Program-made: the position numbers and the translations under genes | DNA from: Parvularculaceae bacterium | GTDB lineage: Bacteria > Pseudomonadota > Alphaproteobacteria > Caulobacterales > Parvularculaceae | Direction of reading: 5' to 3' | DNA: 64,000 nucleotides | Assembly (NCBI GenBank): GCA_028280115.1 | Contig: JANQMJ010000015.1 | Location: 1 to 64,000 of the forward strand | In this document: one piece after another, positions 35,533 to 43,780 of the stretch | Layout: the number at the start of each line of letters is the position of its first letter | Position numbering within the stretch: the first letter of the stretch is position 1 | Notes under the pieces: generated by a model | Seen by the model: only the letters and a program-made list of their open reading frames with translations | What the model was told of the DNA's origin: nothing | Databases searched by the model: none

Positions 35533-36411
35533 GTGGAACTTTCGGTTTGCATCTTCGCGCATAATGAAGAGCGCTTGCTGCCCAAATGCGTGGGCGCGCT
35601 TGACGCCGCCGCGGCGGGCGCGGATTTTCGTGCGCATATCCTGGTTAACGGCGCGACCGACTTAACCTTTGATGTCGCCAAAACCCTTGCCGCCGCCGAT
35701 CCGCGCATTACCGCCCATAACCTGCCGGTCGCCGACAAGGCGAACGCCTGGAACGATTATGTCTTTCGCATTGCCGGCGATGCGGCGGTTCATGTCTTTC
35801 TCGACGGCGACATCGCGCCGCGCCCCGGCGCCTTGGCGGAGCTTGCCCGCGCTTTGAAGACGGCGCCGCGGGCTTACGCCGCCGCGGCCGTGCCCGCATG
35901 CGGACGAAGCCGCCGCGCCTGGGCGCGAGAGCTGGTCGCCAATCGCTGTCTCAGCGGCAATCTTTACGCCATGAGCGGACGCGCGCTCGACGTCTTTCGC
36001 GCCAAAGATTTGCGCCTGCCGTTCGGGATGAAGGGAGAGGACGGGTTTATCGCCTATCTTTTGTTGACGGACCTCAAATGCGGCGCGGACGACACCCATG
36101 ACGAGCGCCTTGTCGCCGCCCCCGGCGCCGCCTTCGAATTCGACTCCTTAGGACTCAATGCGCGCGATGCGAGGACCTATCACCGACGGCTGATCCGCTA
36201 TTCCGAGCGGCATTTTCAAAAAGCGGTGCTCTACCGGCGGCTCAAGCGCGGCGGCGCCGCCGCCCTGCCGGAAAACATCAGCGAGATCTACACCAGCGAA
36301 GCGCTGCGCGGTCTTCGCCCGCGGCTCGATCCGGTCAATTTCTGGTATGACTGGACGACCCTGCGCCGCCTTCGCACCCAGGCGCAACGGCTAAAGCCGC
36401 GGTTTGCCTAG
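35533..36411 (+). CDS. Family 2 glycosyltransferase
   Basis: The Rossmann-like GT-A core begins at once with ELSVCIFAHNEE. A DxD-like metal site FLDGDIAPRPGAL and GMKGEDGFIAYLLL are further landmarks. The 292-residue protein has no membrane helices and so uses a cytoplasmic nucleotide sugar or is soluble. A GTG start directly before the first strand was chosen; an in-frame GTG 36 bases upstream would add residues unlike the family. The acceptor is unknown, with no polysaccharide cluster around it. Confidence 0.82.
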   Translation: MELSVCIFAHNEERLLPKCVGALDAAAAGADFRAHILVNGATDLTFDVAKTLAAADPRITAHNLPVADKANAWNDYVFRIAGDAAVHVFLDGDIAPRPGALAELARALKTAPRAYAAAAVPACGRSRRAWARELVANRCLSGNLYAMSGRALDVFRAKDLRLPFGMKGEDGFIAYLLLTDLKCGADDTHDERLVAAPGAAFEFDSLGLNARDARTYHRRLIRYSERHFQKAVLYRRLKRGGAAALPENISEIYTSEALRGLRPRLDPVNFWYDWTTLRRLRTQAQRLKPRFA

Positions 36412-36436
36412 ACGGTTGCGGATCAGCCGGATCGCC

Positions 36437-36583
36437 CGCTCATCCCGGGCGCGCTGCAGCGCCCCGGATCATAGTCCGGGGTGATGCTGCGCAGAGCCGG
36501 GATCCAGTAAACAAAAAGATGACGGGCGAAGCCCGACTTTATTTATCAGACTGGATTCCCGCTTTCGCGGGAATGAGCGGAGA
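36437..36583. repeat. REP-like repeat pair
   Basis: A TCATCCCGGGCGCGCTGCAG unit is joined to the second repeat type, which runs from GGGATCCAGTAAACAAAAAG to TTCCCGCTTTCGCGGGAATG and AGCGG. The same order of both types occurs near 26.9-27.07 kb, so the two together may be one mobile-like composite element. It lies between convergent genes. Confidence 0.8.
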
Positions 36584-36610
36584 TATGGATTACGCTACCC
36601 GCAACCGACC

Positions 36611-37147
36611 CTAGTCGCCCTTTTCCACCTGGGTGAATTCAAGCTCCACCGGGGTCGCCCGGCCGAAGATCGACACTGCCACCTTGAGGCGTTCGGTGTC
36701 CTCGTCCACATCCTCGACCACGCCGGAAAACGACGCGAACGGACCGTCCGTGACGCGCACGCTTTCGCCGATTTCAAACGTGATGGTCGAACGGGGCCGC
36801 GCCTCGCCTTCTTCGATGACGCCGCGGATGCGGTCGACTTCCTTTTGCGGCACCGGCATGGGCTTGTTGCCTGAGCCCAGAAAGCCGGTCACCTTGGGCG
36901 TCGACTTGATCAGATGATAGGTATCGTCGTTGAGGTCCATCTTGACCAGCACATAGCCGGGAAAGAAACGCCGCTCGGTGTTGACCTTGCGCCCGCGACG
37001 CACTTCGGTCACTTCCTCGGTGGGCACGTAAACTTCTTCGATGAACTCGTCGAGACCTTTTTCCTTGGCCGAAAGCAAGATGGCGTCGGCGACTTTCTTT
37101 TCGAAATTCGAATAAGCGTGAACGATGTACCAATTCGCTGTCATCAT
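36611..37147 (-). CDS. nusG: Transcription termination/antitermination protein NusG
   Basis: NusG binds RNA polymerase to promote processive elongation and Rho-dependent termination and to link transcription with the ribosome. The NGN domain (WYIVHAYSNFEKKVADAI, FFPGYVLVKMDL, TPKVTGFLG) is followed by the KOW domain (GESVRVTDGPFASFSGVVEDVD). The 178-residue length is normal. Either of two adjacent ATG codons may be used. It follows secE as usual, but no rplK is downstream; a repeat and a convergent gene lie there. Confidence 0.97.
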   Translation of the reverse strand: MMTANWYIVHAYSNFEKKVADAILLSAKEKGLDEFIEEVYVPTEEVTEVRRGRKVNTERRFFPGYVLVKMDLNDDTYHLIKSTPKVTGFLGSGNKPMPVPQKEVDRIRGVIEEGEARPRSTITFEIGESVRVTDGPFASFSGVVEDVDEDTERLKVAVSIFGRATPVELEFTQVEKGD

Positions 37148-37183
37148 GTATTTCGTCCGTTAACGCCCGCGCGTCTGGTCAGC

Positions 37184-37456
37184 TTACGAAGCGCAGTTGA
37201 TGGGCAGGAAGGAGCAGACGCCCCAGCGCAGGCCCTGGTCGAGCACGAAGAAAAAGATCGCCATAATCAGCACCATGATCAGCACCATGATGGTCGAAAC
37301 CATGGTTTCGCTGCGCGAGGTCCAGGTGACTTTCGTCCCTTCGTTGCGCACCTGCTGGAGAAATTCAAACGGACTTGTCCGCTTCTTTTTCTTTTTGACT
37401 TCGGCCGCTTTGCCTTCAATGACCTCTGCGCCGCGAGATTTTTTATCTTTCGCCAT
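37184..37456 (-). CDS. secE: Preprotein translocase subunit SecE
   Basis: SecE is the small clamp of the SecYEG channel. The 90-residue protein carries a basic N-terminal half (KKKKKRTSPFEF), the conserved amphipathic segment FLQQVRNEGTKVTWTSRSE and a single membrane helix (about 55-80, MVSTIMVLIMVLIMAIFFF). It is upstream of nusG on the same strand. No tRNA gene or tuf was found directly upstream. Confidence 0.95.
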   Translation of the reverse strand: MAKDKKSRGAEVIEGKAAEVKKKKKRTSPFEFLQQVRNEGTKVTWTSRSETMVSTIMVLIMVLIMAIFFFVLDQGLRWGVCSFLPINCAS

Positions 37457-37645
37457 GGATCGCCGTGTTGTCCCTCTCCGCCCTCGCCCCGGATACGCCG
37501 CCTGGAAGACACAAGGGCTCGCGCGCCGGATAGACGCTGAACGTTAATCTTCTCAAGGCTTTCGGAAGACGCCGCCTAGGTAAACCTTTTTCGCCCGTCG
37601 TCAAGGCGCCGCGCGGCCCATGGACCGCAGATCGGGGGCCGCCGA

Positions 37646-38305
37646 TCAGGGGCCCGCCGGGGCCGAAGGCGGCGATTCGGCGATCAGCCGCAGCGCCGGG
37701 CTCGTTTGAAGGTCCTCGAGGCTGATATAGATACGGCCCGCCCGGACGCTTTTTTGCGCCGCCGCGTCGCCTGCACCGGCCGCCGCGAGGGCGCGCCAGA
37801 CCAGTTCCGTGCAATAAAGCCGGTCCTCGCTGGTCAGGGAAAACTGACGGTCGAACGGCGCGCCCCGGGCCGCCGTCGCCTGGGCGTAGGCGATCATCCG
37901 CGCCAGTCCGCGCGGATCGGCGTCCGGTCGGTAAAGCGCGGCGGTTTCGACCCCGGCGAGAAAGGCGTCGATTGGATCGGCGCGCACCCGCCCTTCCCGG
38001 CTGACGGGATCGCCGCCGGCGTGAACCACCGACAACGCGCCGGCGCTTGTCTTTACGATAATCCCCACATGGCCGAAACGATCATCGCCGGCGGAAAAGG
38101 CGCGCGCCGCATTGCCCCAAAAACCGCCGGCGTCGCTTTTAAACAAAACGTCGCCCGGCGCAGCCGCGGCGATCATTTCCGTGAAATCCGAGGCGGGCGC
38201 GGCCGCGCCGGCCGGATGCGCTAAGCCCGCATCCAGCGCGCGCGCCGCCAAGACCGCGACAAGGCCGGCCGCGGCGGCGGCGACTAGAGATCGTCGAGAG
38301 AGCAA
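37646..38305 (-). CDS. YiiX/permuted papain-like (NlpC/P60-type) cysteine hydrolase, exported
   Basis: The protein keeps the permuted papain order: GDVLFKSD, then RFGHVGIIVK with the catalytic histidine, then RLYCTELVWRAL with the nucleophile cysteine. This fold hydrolyses peptidoglycan peptides or thioesters. A basic, alanine-rich signal-like N-terminus (LSRRSLVAAAAAGL) suggests export. The start is TTG, overlapping the end of the upstream lipoprotein gene by 22 bases, so the exact start is uncertain. Activity is likely but the substrate is unknown. Confidence 0.8.
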   Translation of the reverse strand: MLSRRSLVAAAAAGLVAVLAARALDAGLAHPAGAAAPASDFTEMIAAAAPGDVLFKSDAGGFWGNAARAFSAGDDRFGHVGIIVKTSAGALSVVHAGGDPVSREGRVRADPIDAFLAGVETAALYRPDADPRGLARMIAYAQATAARGAPFDRQFSLTSEDRLYCTELVWRALAAAGAGDAAAQKSVRAGRIYISLEDLQTSPALRLIAESPPSAPAGP

Positions 38306-38613
38306 CTTTTCGCGGCGCCGACGAAGGACATCATCTCAGCGTCGCTGACGCCTTCTTCCTCAAGCGTTCGTTCGAGGTCGTCGCCATCCTTGGCTTTTTT
38401 GAACGCGGCCGCGACTTTTTTGAGGCCGTCGTCGCTCATGTTTTCCTTGAGGTTTTCCGCCATGCAGGCGCACATTTCCTTGGACTTTTCCTTGTCGCTT
38501 GAGTCCTTTTCGAAGCGGACGCAGTTTTTTTCGATGGTCGCTTCAGGCGCTTCGCCGCACGCCGCCAGGCCGGCTGCGAGCGTCGCAACGGCCAAGAATC
38601 TGATGGATTTCAT
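38284..38613 (-). CDS. Small cysteine-containing lipoprotein, hypothetical
   Basis: The signal MKSIRFLAVATLAAGLAAC ends in a lipobox cysteine. The mature part, about 90 residues, is helical and very charged, with four further cysteines (NCVRF, KEMCACM, KSCSL) that could form two disulfides. I do not recognise the family. It overlaps the papain-like gene and is probably in one operon with it. A longer in-frame N-terminal extension was rejected because it hides the signal. Confidence 0.78.
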   Translation of the reverse strand: MKSIRFLAVATLAAGLAACGEAPEATIEKNCVRFEKDSSDKEKSKEMCACMAENLKENMSDDGLKKVAAAFKKAKDGDDLERTLEEEGVSDAEMMSFVGAAKSCSLDDL

Positions 38614-38756
38614 AAGGCTCCCCTCTGATGATGAATGCGTCGGTGTCAGGAAAGGCACGCAACGGACTCAACCGGACCGGGACGCTAGCGCGCTGCGGGC
38701 GTCGGCGCAACATGGGGGGAAATCCGGTAGTGGGTCACTCTGGCAGTTTGTTCAAA

Positions 38757-39170
38757 TTATTTTACAACCCTGAGATGTGGTTTTTTATCCGCGTAAAGCT
38801 CTGAGAATTCATCCGGATTCAACATCATAAGGGAGGCAAACTCCTCCGCGTGCGTCTCCATCATTTCATCTGTTTCCGGATGATTATGGATCACCAAATG
38901 CGCCAACTCGTGCGCAAGAGTGAATCGGTATCGGTCGCCAGGGATTGTTGAATTAATAAAAATTAAGGGCGGAAGCCCCGGCAGTCGGAAGCTCAGCGCA
39001 TCCAATAAAGTCGTATCAAAATCGATCTTGATAACAACGGCGCCTGCATCTCTTGATTTTTGAAATCAACGCCTGTGTCACGCCAGCACTCTTTGCGAGT
39101 TGGCCTTGCGTAAATCCCCTAGCGCCTCGCGCCGCCGGATGAAAAATGACAATTCTTTTTGACCAGTGCT
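38757..39170 (-). pseudogene. Decayed XRE-HTH/ImmA-IrrE metallopeptidase gene
   Basis: The lower part encodes an ImmA/IrrE zinc peptidase piece with DRYRFTLAHELAHLVIHNHP and HAEEFASLMML. Reading upstream, the same frame gives AGAVVIKIDFDTTLLDALSF and then a stop. Directly beyond it a different frame gives TQGQLAKSAGVTQALIS, a clear helix-turn-helix of the XRE type, and a third segment FIRRREALG in yet another frame precedes that across a GGGG run. So the DNA-binding domain and the peptidase were once one protein, now broken by frameshifts and the loss of the link region. The C-terminus is also cut short. Such proteins are usually phage or plasmid control factors or antitoxins. Confidence 0.85.
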
Positions 39171-40825
39171 TATTTCATTTTTTTCAAAACCTCACCCGCA
39201 ACAGTTCTCCCCGCCCAACCGTTTAAATAAGGAACAGGATGCGATCCTGCACTTGCATTCCATAAGCAATCAATTGGTGTCTTATTATTCGCGAAATCGG
39301 GAATAGGCCGCCATGGCCCAAGTTGTGTCGGAGACGCCATACCGACTTGCGCATAGTTGCCTTTGTAGTTGTTGTATCGCTTCTCGAACTGATCAGGACA
39401 TGTCGTAAAGCTATCTTCGATCAGAGAGCTAATTCCGGGCGCATAGGTTTCCAGAGTCGAAATGCAGTTCTCAACGAATTTTTCGCTATGGCTTTCCCAG
39501 GTTCGTTCGTCTGAAAACTTGTAAGGTGTATTTACGGCGTAGACATACATCGTTTCGCCTTCGCTTCCGTCAGGCACCACTGTTCGATCAAAAATAGATG
39601 GAAAATAGGTTGTAAGCGGCATATTCCCAGGGTCATATGTGCCGGCAGAACAAGCCGATTCGGACCGATACCAGTCCTTCATATTTTGACAAAGCACTAA
39701 CGCCGCCAGAACTTCCGGATCAGCATCTTCGTGCCCAAAACCCGAAAAAATAGGCCGCTCGCGGAGCGCGAGGTCAATTTTGAAAACGTTGATTGGTGCG
39801 ATGGTCCCATCCAATGCCTTTAACTGGCGATGCGTCGTATCTGGCAGATCAGAGGCATCTAGCAGTCGATTACCAAGCACCAGCGGGTCAGTCGCCGCAA
39901 TAACATGTTTCGCCGAAATTTCCTCACCGGTGTTTAACGCAACGCCTGTCGCACGTCCGTTACGCACAATAATCTTTTCAACCGGCGTGCTGACCCGAAT
40001 ATCGCCGCCGTGATCATTAACACATGCGGCAATCGCACGGGTAAGTTGCCCGCTGCCGCCCATAGGACGGCGAAGGCCGAACTCGTGTGCTCCCGTTAGA
40101 ATGCTAAGATACGCACCACTGCCTAACTCAGACATGGACGTAAAATTCGCAAGGCAGAACCCTCCAAGGGCAATTTTGATTTCTTCGCTTTTGAAGTACT
40201 CATGAAGCATCGCATCCATCGGCGACATCAAGATACGCGCACCGGCCGCAACTTCTTTTCTTGACTTCAAAAGGGTTTTCAATATTTCCCAAAGAGCCCC
40301 GACCGATGGTCGCGACGCCGGCCCCATCAAATACGGCATCGCCGCTTTCAAGGCCCAGGTAATATGGCTGACCATTTTTCGGTAACCATCAGCATCTTCT
40401 TTCGAAAACTGCTGCTCAAAATGAACTGCTGTTCTTTCCAGATCCTTATAGAAAGTAGCGCGCCTCCCTCCTTCAAAAAGACCGGAAATTAAAGTTGTTG
40501 GATATACAAATTTCAATCCATATTTCTTTAAATCAAGTTGATCGATAATTGATGGAGACGCGCCCATCAGCAGAATTTCGAGAGCGCACGGATTTACTCG
40601 ATATCCCGGAGCCCCCTTCATATCCATGCTCCAACACATTCCCCCGACAACGTCCCTTGCCTCAATGACAAGTACTTTTTTCCCCGCCTTTGCGAGAAAG
40701 GCCGCCGCCGTCAACCCATGATGACCGGCGCCGACAATCAATACATCGTATTCACTACTGTTTTTGTTGACCGTTCTATATTGAACTAACTGCCGGTCTT
40801 CGATGTTTTTTTCTGACGCATTCAT
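39170..40825 (-). CDS. Phytoene desaturase (CrtI)-like FAD-dependent oxidoreductase
   Basis: The FAD-binding N-terminus VLIVGAGHHGLTAAAFLAKAG with EARDVVGG is typical of the CrtI amine-oxidase-like group, which dehydrogenate or isomerise isoprenoid or other hydrophobic substrates. The C-terminus VPYLNGWAGRTVAGEVL closes the FAD site. Length 551 is usual. No carotenoid genes are near, and the surroundings are catabolic, so a step in degradation of a hydrophobic compound is more likely than carotenoid synthesis. The stop abuts the pseudogene junction. A TetR regulator lies upstream on the same strand. Confidence 0.85.
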   Translation of the reverse strand: MNASEKNIEDRQLVQYRTVNKNSSEYDVLIVGAGHHGLTAAAFLAKAGKKVLVIEARDVVGGMCWSMDMKGAPGYRVNPCALEILLMGASPSIIDQLDLKKYGLKFVYPTTLISGLFEGGRRATFYKDLERTAVHFEQQFSKEDADGYRKMVSHITWALKAAMPYLMGPASRPSVGALWEILKTLLKSRKEVAAGARILMSPMDAMLHEYFKSEEIKIALGGFCLANFTSMSELGSGAYLSILTGAHEFGLRRPMGGSGQLTRAIAACVNDHGGDIRVSTPVEKIIVRNGRATGVALNTGEEISAKHVIAATDPLVLGNRLLDASDLPDTTHRQLKALDGTIAPINVFKIDLALRERPIFSGFGHEDADPEVLAALVLCQNMKDWYRSESACSAGTYDPGNMPLTTYFPSIFDRTVVPDGSEGETMYVYAVNTPYKFSDERTWESHSEKFVENCISTLETYAPGISSLIEDSFTTCPDQFEKRYNNYKGNYAQVGMASPTQLGPWRPIPDFANNKTPIDCLWNASAGSHPVPYLNGWAGRTVAGEVLKKMK

Positions 40826-40917
40826 AATTTATCAGTCGCTGTCGGTATTTTCACACCGAAAACAGCGTCCTATCTCTAGCGGGTTTGGTAGAATTGAACG
40901 GCGCTTCCTTTAGCCGA

Positions 40918-41481
40918 CTAATCAGGATGCAGCACCCCTAGCCATAGATCTACAAGGGTATCGATAATGCTTGTTTCACTGGTTAGATCCTTGCTTGCGG
41001 ACGTACCGGCGATATAAAGAAGATGAGAAGTGGACCAAAGCACTGCAGCGGCGCGTTCGCGATCGACCTCCTCAGCCAGCGCCGCCGTAAACTTGGCTAC
41101 GACTTGAAGCCACATTTCCTCAAGCTCGGGAACGATACGCCAGTTTTCGTGAGTTGCATGCAAGACTGCACGATGGTTACTCCATAATTTTATCGAAGCG
41201 GTCAGAAGTTGCCGAATAGAATCCCGACTCCGAAGGCTATTTGAAGATAGCACCGAGTAGTTCAACACCGTGTACATTTCCGACATCACATTACCCAAAA
41301 GGTTAGCGACGACTTCATGCTTTGACGTAAAATACGAATAAAAAGTGGCGCGAGAGACATCCGCCTCCCAAATAATATCCGCTACTGTTATGTCGTGGAG
41401 TCGACTTTGTTGCAAAAGCCTTTCCGTGGCGAACAGAATCTCGTCCCGTGTGGTGACGTGCGCCTTAAGGTGTGTCTGCAT
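40918..41481 (-). CDS. TetR family transcriptional regulator
   Basis: The N-terminal helix-turn-helix runs RDEILFATERLLQQ to ITVADIIWEADVSRATFYSYFTSKHEV, a normal TetR DNA-binding domain. The C-terminal 130 residues form a ligand domain with no identified ligand. It sits between the CrtI-like gene and a divergent membrane protein gene, so one or both are likely targets. A weak GACA...TGTC motif near 41578 in the divergent region is a possible site only. Confidence 0.9.
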   Translation of the reverse strand: MQTHLKAHVTTRDEILFATERLLQQSRLHDITVADIIWEADVSRATFYSYFTSKHEVVANLLGNVMSEMYTVLNYSVLSSNSLRSRDSIRQLLTASIKLWSNHRAVLHATHENWRIVPELEEMWLQVVAKFTAALAEEVDRERAAAVLWSTSHLLYIAGTSASKDLTSETSIIDTLVDLWLGVLHPD

Positions 41482-41706
41482 TTTCTATCCAATCTGAATT
41501 CATAAACAGAGCGATTGACCCGCCACGCCGCTCCTGACGGGCGGAAAACATATCTATACGTTGTGTCTTTTATACTAGACAGCATGTATGGTATGTGTCA
41601 ATAAGCTAGAAACAATGGAAAGATGTTTGGCACACAGTTCAAAAGTCGATTTGTTAGAAATTAAAGCCTAGCACTGACGACCCTCGCGACGTTGCCAGAT
41701 TTTACG

Positions 41707-42468
41707 ATGGATTTTTTTGAAATGAGTGCTGAAGAACGCATTCCAGGCTTGAGCGCGACCGGCCAGTTGATCGGAGCTTGGAGCGGCGTTGTGACAATTG
41801 TTTTTTTTGGATTGTCGTTTTGGCCTTTCGCTCAATTCTTACCGCCCCTTTCTCCATCTCTCACAGCAGCCGAAGTGGCTTTTCATTATCGTCAGCACGC
41901 TAATGGAATAAGGACTGGCATGATTTTTATGCTATTTGCCGGCACAACCAACTTGTTATTTGTAGCCGCAATTGCCGTACAGCTTCGGCGAATAAAAAAT
42001 GTGGATCCTATTTGGACTTACACGCAAATCACTGCTGGGGTTGCCGGCAGCGTTATCATCGTAATAGGCGCTATGCTGATGACGGCAGTTGCGTTCCGCC
42101 CCGACCGATCGCCGGAGATACTCTATGCCCTGTTTGATTTGGCGTGGGTGATGGTTGTTATGCCGGCCGCGCCCGCAGTCCTTCAGATTTGCGCTATTGG
42201 CTTTGCAATTTTATCCGGCGACGCCCGCAAACCATTTTATCCGCGATGGCTCGGCTATTTCAATCTTTGGATAGCAATCCTCTTCATTCCTGGCGCGTTG
42301 ATAAGTTATTTTAAATCGGGGCCCTTTGCATGGGATGGACTTGTTACATTCTGGATACCCGCAGTATTTTTCGGGGCATGGTTTCTATTGATGACCATCA
42401 TGATGTTGAGACGTGTCGGTATAGAAACGCACCACAAAGAGCCAAGTCAAAGCGAAAATTATTCTTAA
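41707..42468 (+). CDS. Six-helix membrane protein of unknown function
   Basis: The protein has about six hydrophobic helices across 253 residues, for example VVTIVFFGLSFWPFAQFL, FMLFAGTTNLLFVAAIAV and WVMVVMPAAPAVLQICAIGF. I do not know a named family, though similar proteins often lie in sphingomonad-type catabolic regions. ATG 41707 was preferred to an upstream TTG; a further ATG 15 bases on is also possible. It is the first gene before the thiolase and FadJ-like genes, with a gap of 92 bases. Confidence 0.75.
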   Translation: MDFFEMSAEERIPGLSATGQLIGAWSGVVTIVFFGLSFWPFAQFLPPLSPSLTAAEVAFHYRQHANGIRTGMIFMLFAGTTNLLFVAAIAVQLRRIKNVDPIWTYTQITAGVAGSVIIVIGAMLMTAVAFRPDRSPEILYALFDLAWVMVVMPAAPAVLQICAIGFAILSGDARKPFYPRWLGYFNLWIAILFIPGALISYFKSGPFAWDGLVTFWIPAVFFGAWFLLMTIMMLRRVGIETHHKEPSQSENYS

Positions 42469-42560
42469 GTCGCCGCCTCTCTTAACGGTGAGCAGGGTTT
42501 TCCAAACCGAAACTAAAACGATTGTATGCTGAGTTTTTGCTGTAGGATCAGAGGTAAGAA

Positions 42561-43766
42561 ATGACGACCGAAGCAATAATCTACGATGCGGTGCGAACGC
42601 CCCGTGCAAAAGGGAAAGCAGACGAGAGCCTTAACGAAGTTAAACCAGTGGACCTCATGGCTGGTCTGTTAACGAGCATTGAGGCTCGTCAAAGCCTAGA
42701 CCCTTCCAGAGTTGGAGATGTAATTTTAGGTTGCGCTGGCCCTCTTGCCGAACAAGGCGGCGCTATTGGGAAAACAGCGGCGATGGTTGCCGGTTGGCCA
42801 GACTCGGTTTCTGGCATGCAACTTGATCGCTACTGTGGTTCCGGACTTGAAGCAATAAACATTGCCGCAATGAAGGTGATGTGCGGACTGGAAAGCTTAG
42901 CGGTCGGCGGCGGTGTTGAATCCATGTCCCATGTGCCGATAGGTATCGGCGGCAGCGCATGGGTTTCAGACCCTGCAATTAGCACCCAAACCGAATATAT
43001 TCCGCAAGGCATCAGCGCAGATCTGATCGCTACTATTGACGGTTATTCTAGGAATGATGTTGACCAAGTAGCGTTGTCGTCGCAATCGCGAGCGGTCAAC
43101 GCCCGCAAGAAAGGCTACTTCAAAAGTGTCGTCCCTGTAGTTGATAAAGCCGGACGCACAATTTTGGCGGAAGATGCGTTTATTAAACCTGACACCACAA
43201 TGGACATATTGGGCGGATTGAAACCATCATTTGTTAAAGCGGGCGCTATGGGTTTTGACGATTTAGCGATCGCAAAGTATCCGCGACTGGCGTCAATAAA
43301 CCATGTTCATACTCCGGGAAATTCGTCCGGCATTGTCGATGGCGCGAGCGCCGTTTTGATAGGAAATGAAACTGTTGGAAATGAACTCGGATTGAAAGGC
43401 CGTGGGCGCATCGTATCAATGGCGAACGTATCCACAGAACGTTTGATTATGCTGACGGGACCAGCTCCTGCCGCCCGTAAAGCGATCAAACAAGCAGGAT
43501 TGACGTTCGACGACATAGATCTTTTTGAAGTCAACGAAGCGTTCGCCTCTGTTGTTTTAAGATTTATTCGGGAGACCGGAGTCGATCCAGAGAAGGTCAA
43601 TGTAAATGGCGGCGCTATTGCAATGGGCCACCCTCTAGGGGCGACTGGCGGCATATTAATCGGTACGGTTTTAGACGAGCTCGAGCGTCGTGGGGCGCGG
43701 TACGGTTTGTGTGCGCTTTGTATAGGCGCCGGCATGGGCATAGCGACTGTTATTGAACGAATTTAG
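42561..43766 (+). CDS. Acetyl-CoA C-acyltransferase (thiolase), FadA-like
   Basis: This thiolase would remove acetyl-CoA or propionyl-CoA from 3-oxoacyl-CoA. The nucleophile is Cys in DRYCGSGLEAIN, the histidine lies in GHPLGATGG and the second cysteine in CIGAGMG. The 401 residues are typical. The gene ends just before the FadJ-like gene, so together they make a two-gene beta-oxidation unit with hydration, dehydrogenation and thiolysis. Its AT-richer base use matches the region. Confidence 0.93.
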   Translation: MTTEAIIYDAVRTPRAKGKADESLNEVKPVDLMAGLLTSIEARQSLDPSRVGDVILGCAGPLAEQGGAIGKTAAMVAGWPDSVSGMQLDRYCGSGLEAINIAAMKVMCGLESLAVGGGVESMSHVPIGIGGSAWVSDPAISTQTEYIPQGISADLIATIDGYSRNDVDQVALSSQSRAVNARKKGYFKSVVPVVDKAGRTILAEDAFIKPDTTMDILGGLKPSFVKAGAMGFDDLAIAKYPRLASINHVHTPGNSSGIVDGASAVLIGNETVGNELGLKGRGRIVSMANVSTERLIMLTGPAPAARKAIKQAGLTFDDIDLFEVNEAFASVVLRFIRETGVDPEKVNVNGGAIAMGHPLGATGGILIGTVLDELERRGARYGLCALCIGAGMGIATVIERI

Positions 43767-43780
43767 GAGTGCACACAAAA

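Noticed and set aside
37457..37645. Search for a tRNA-Trp gene upstream of secE
   Set aside because: No cloverleaf or CCA-type end could be drawn from the sequence.
41578..41612. GACA...TGTC motif between the first TetR gene and the membrane protein gene as an operator
   Set aside because: Only the outer four bases pair. The inner positions mismatch, so it is not listed as a feature.
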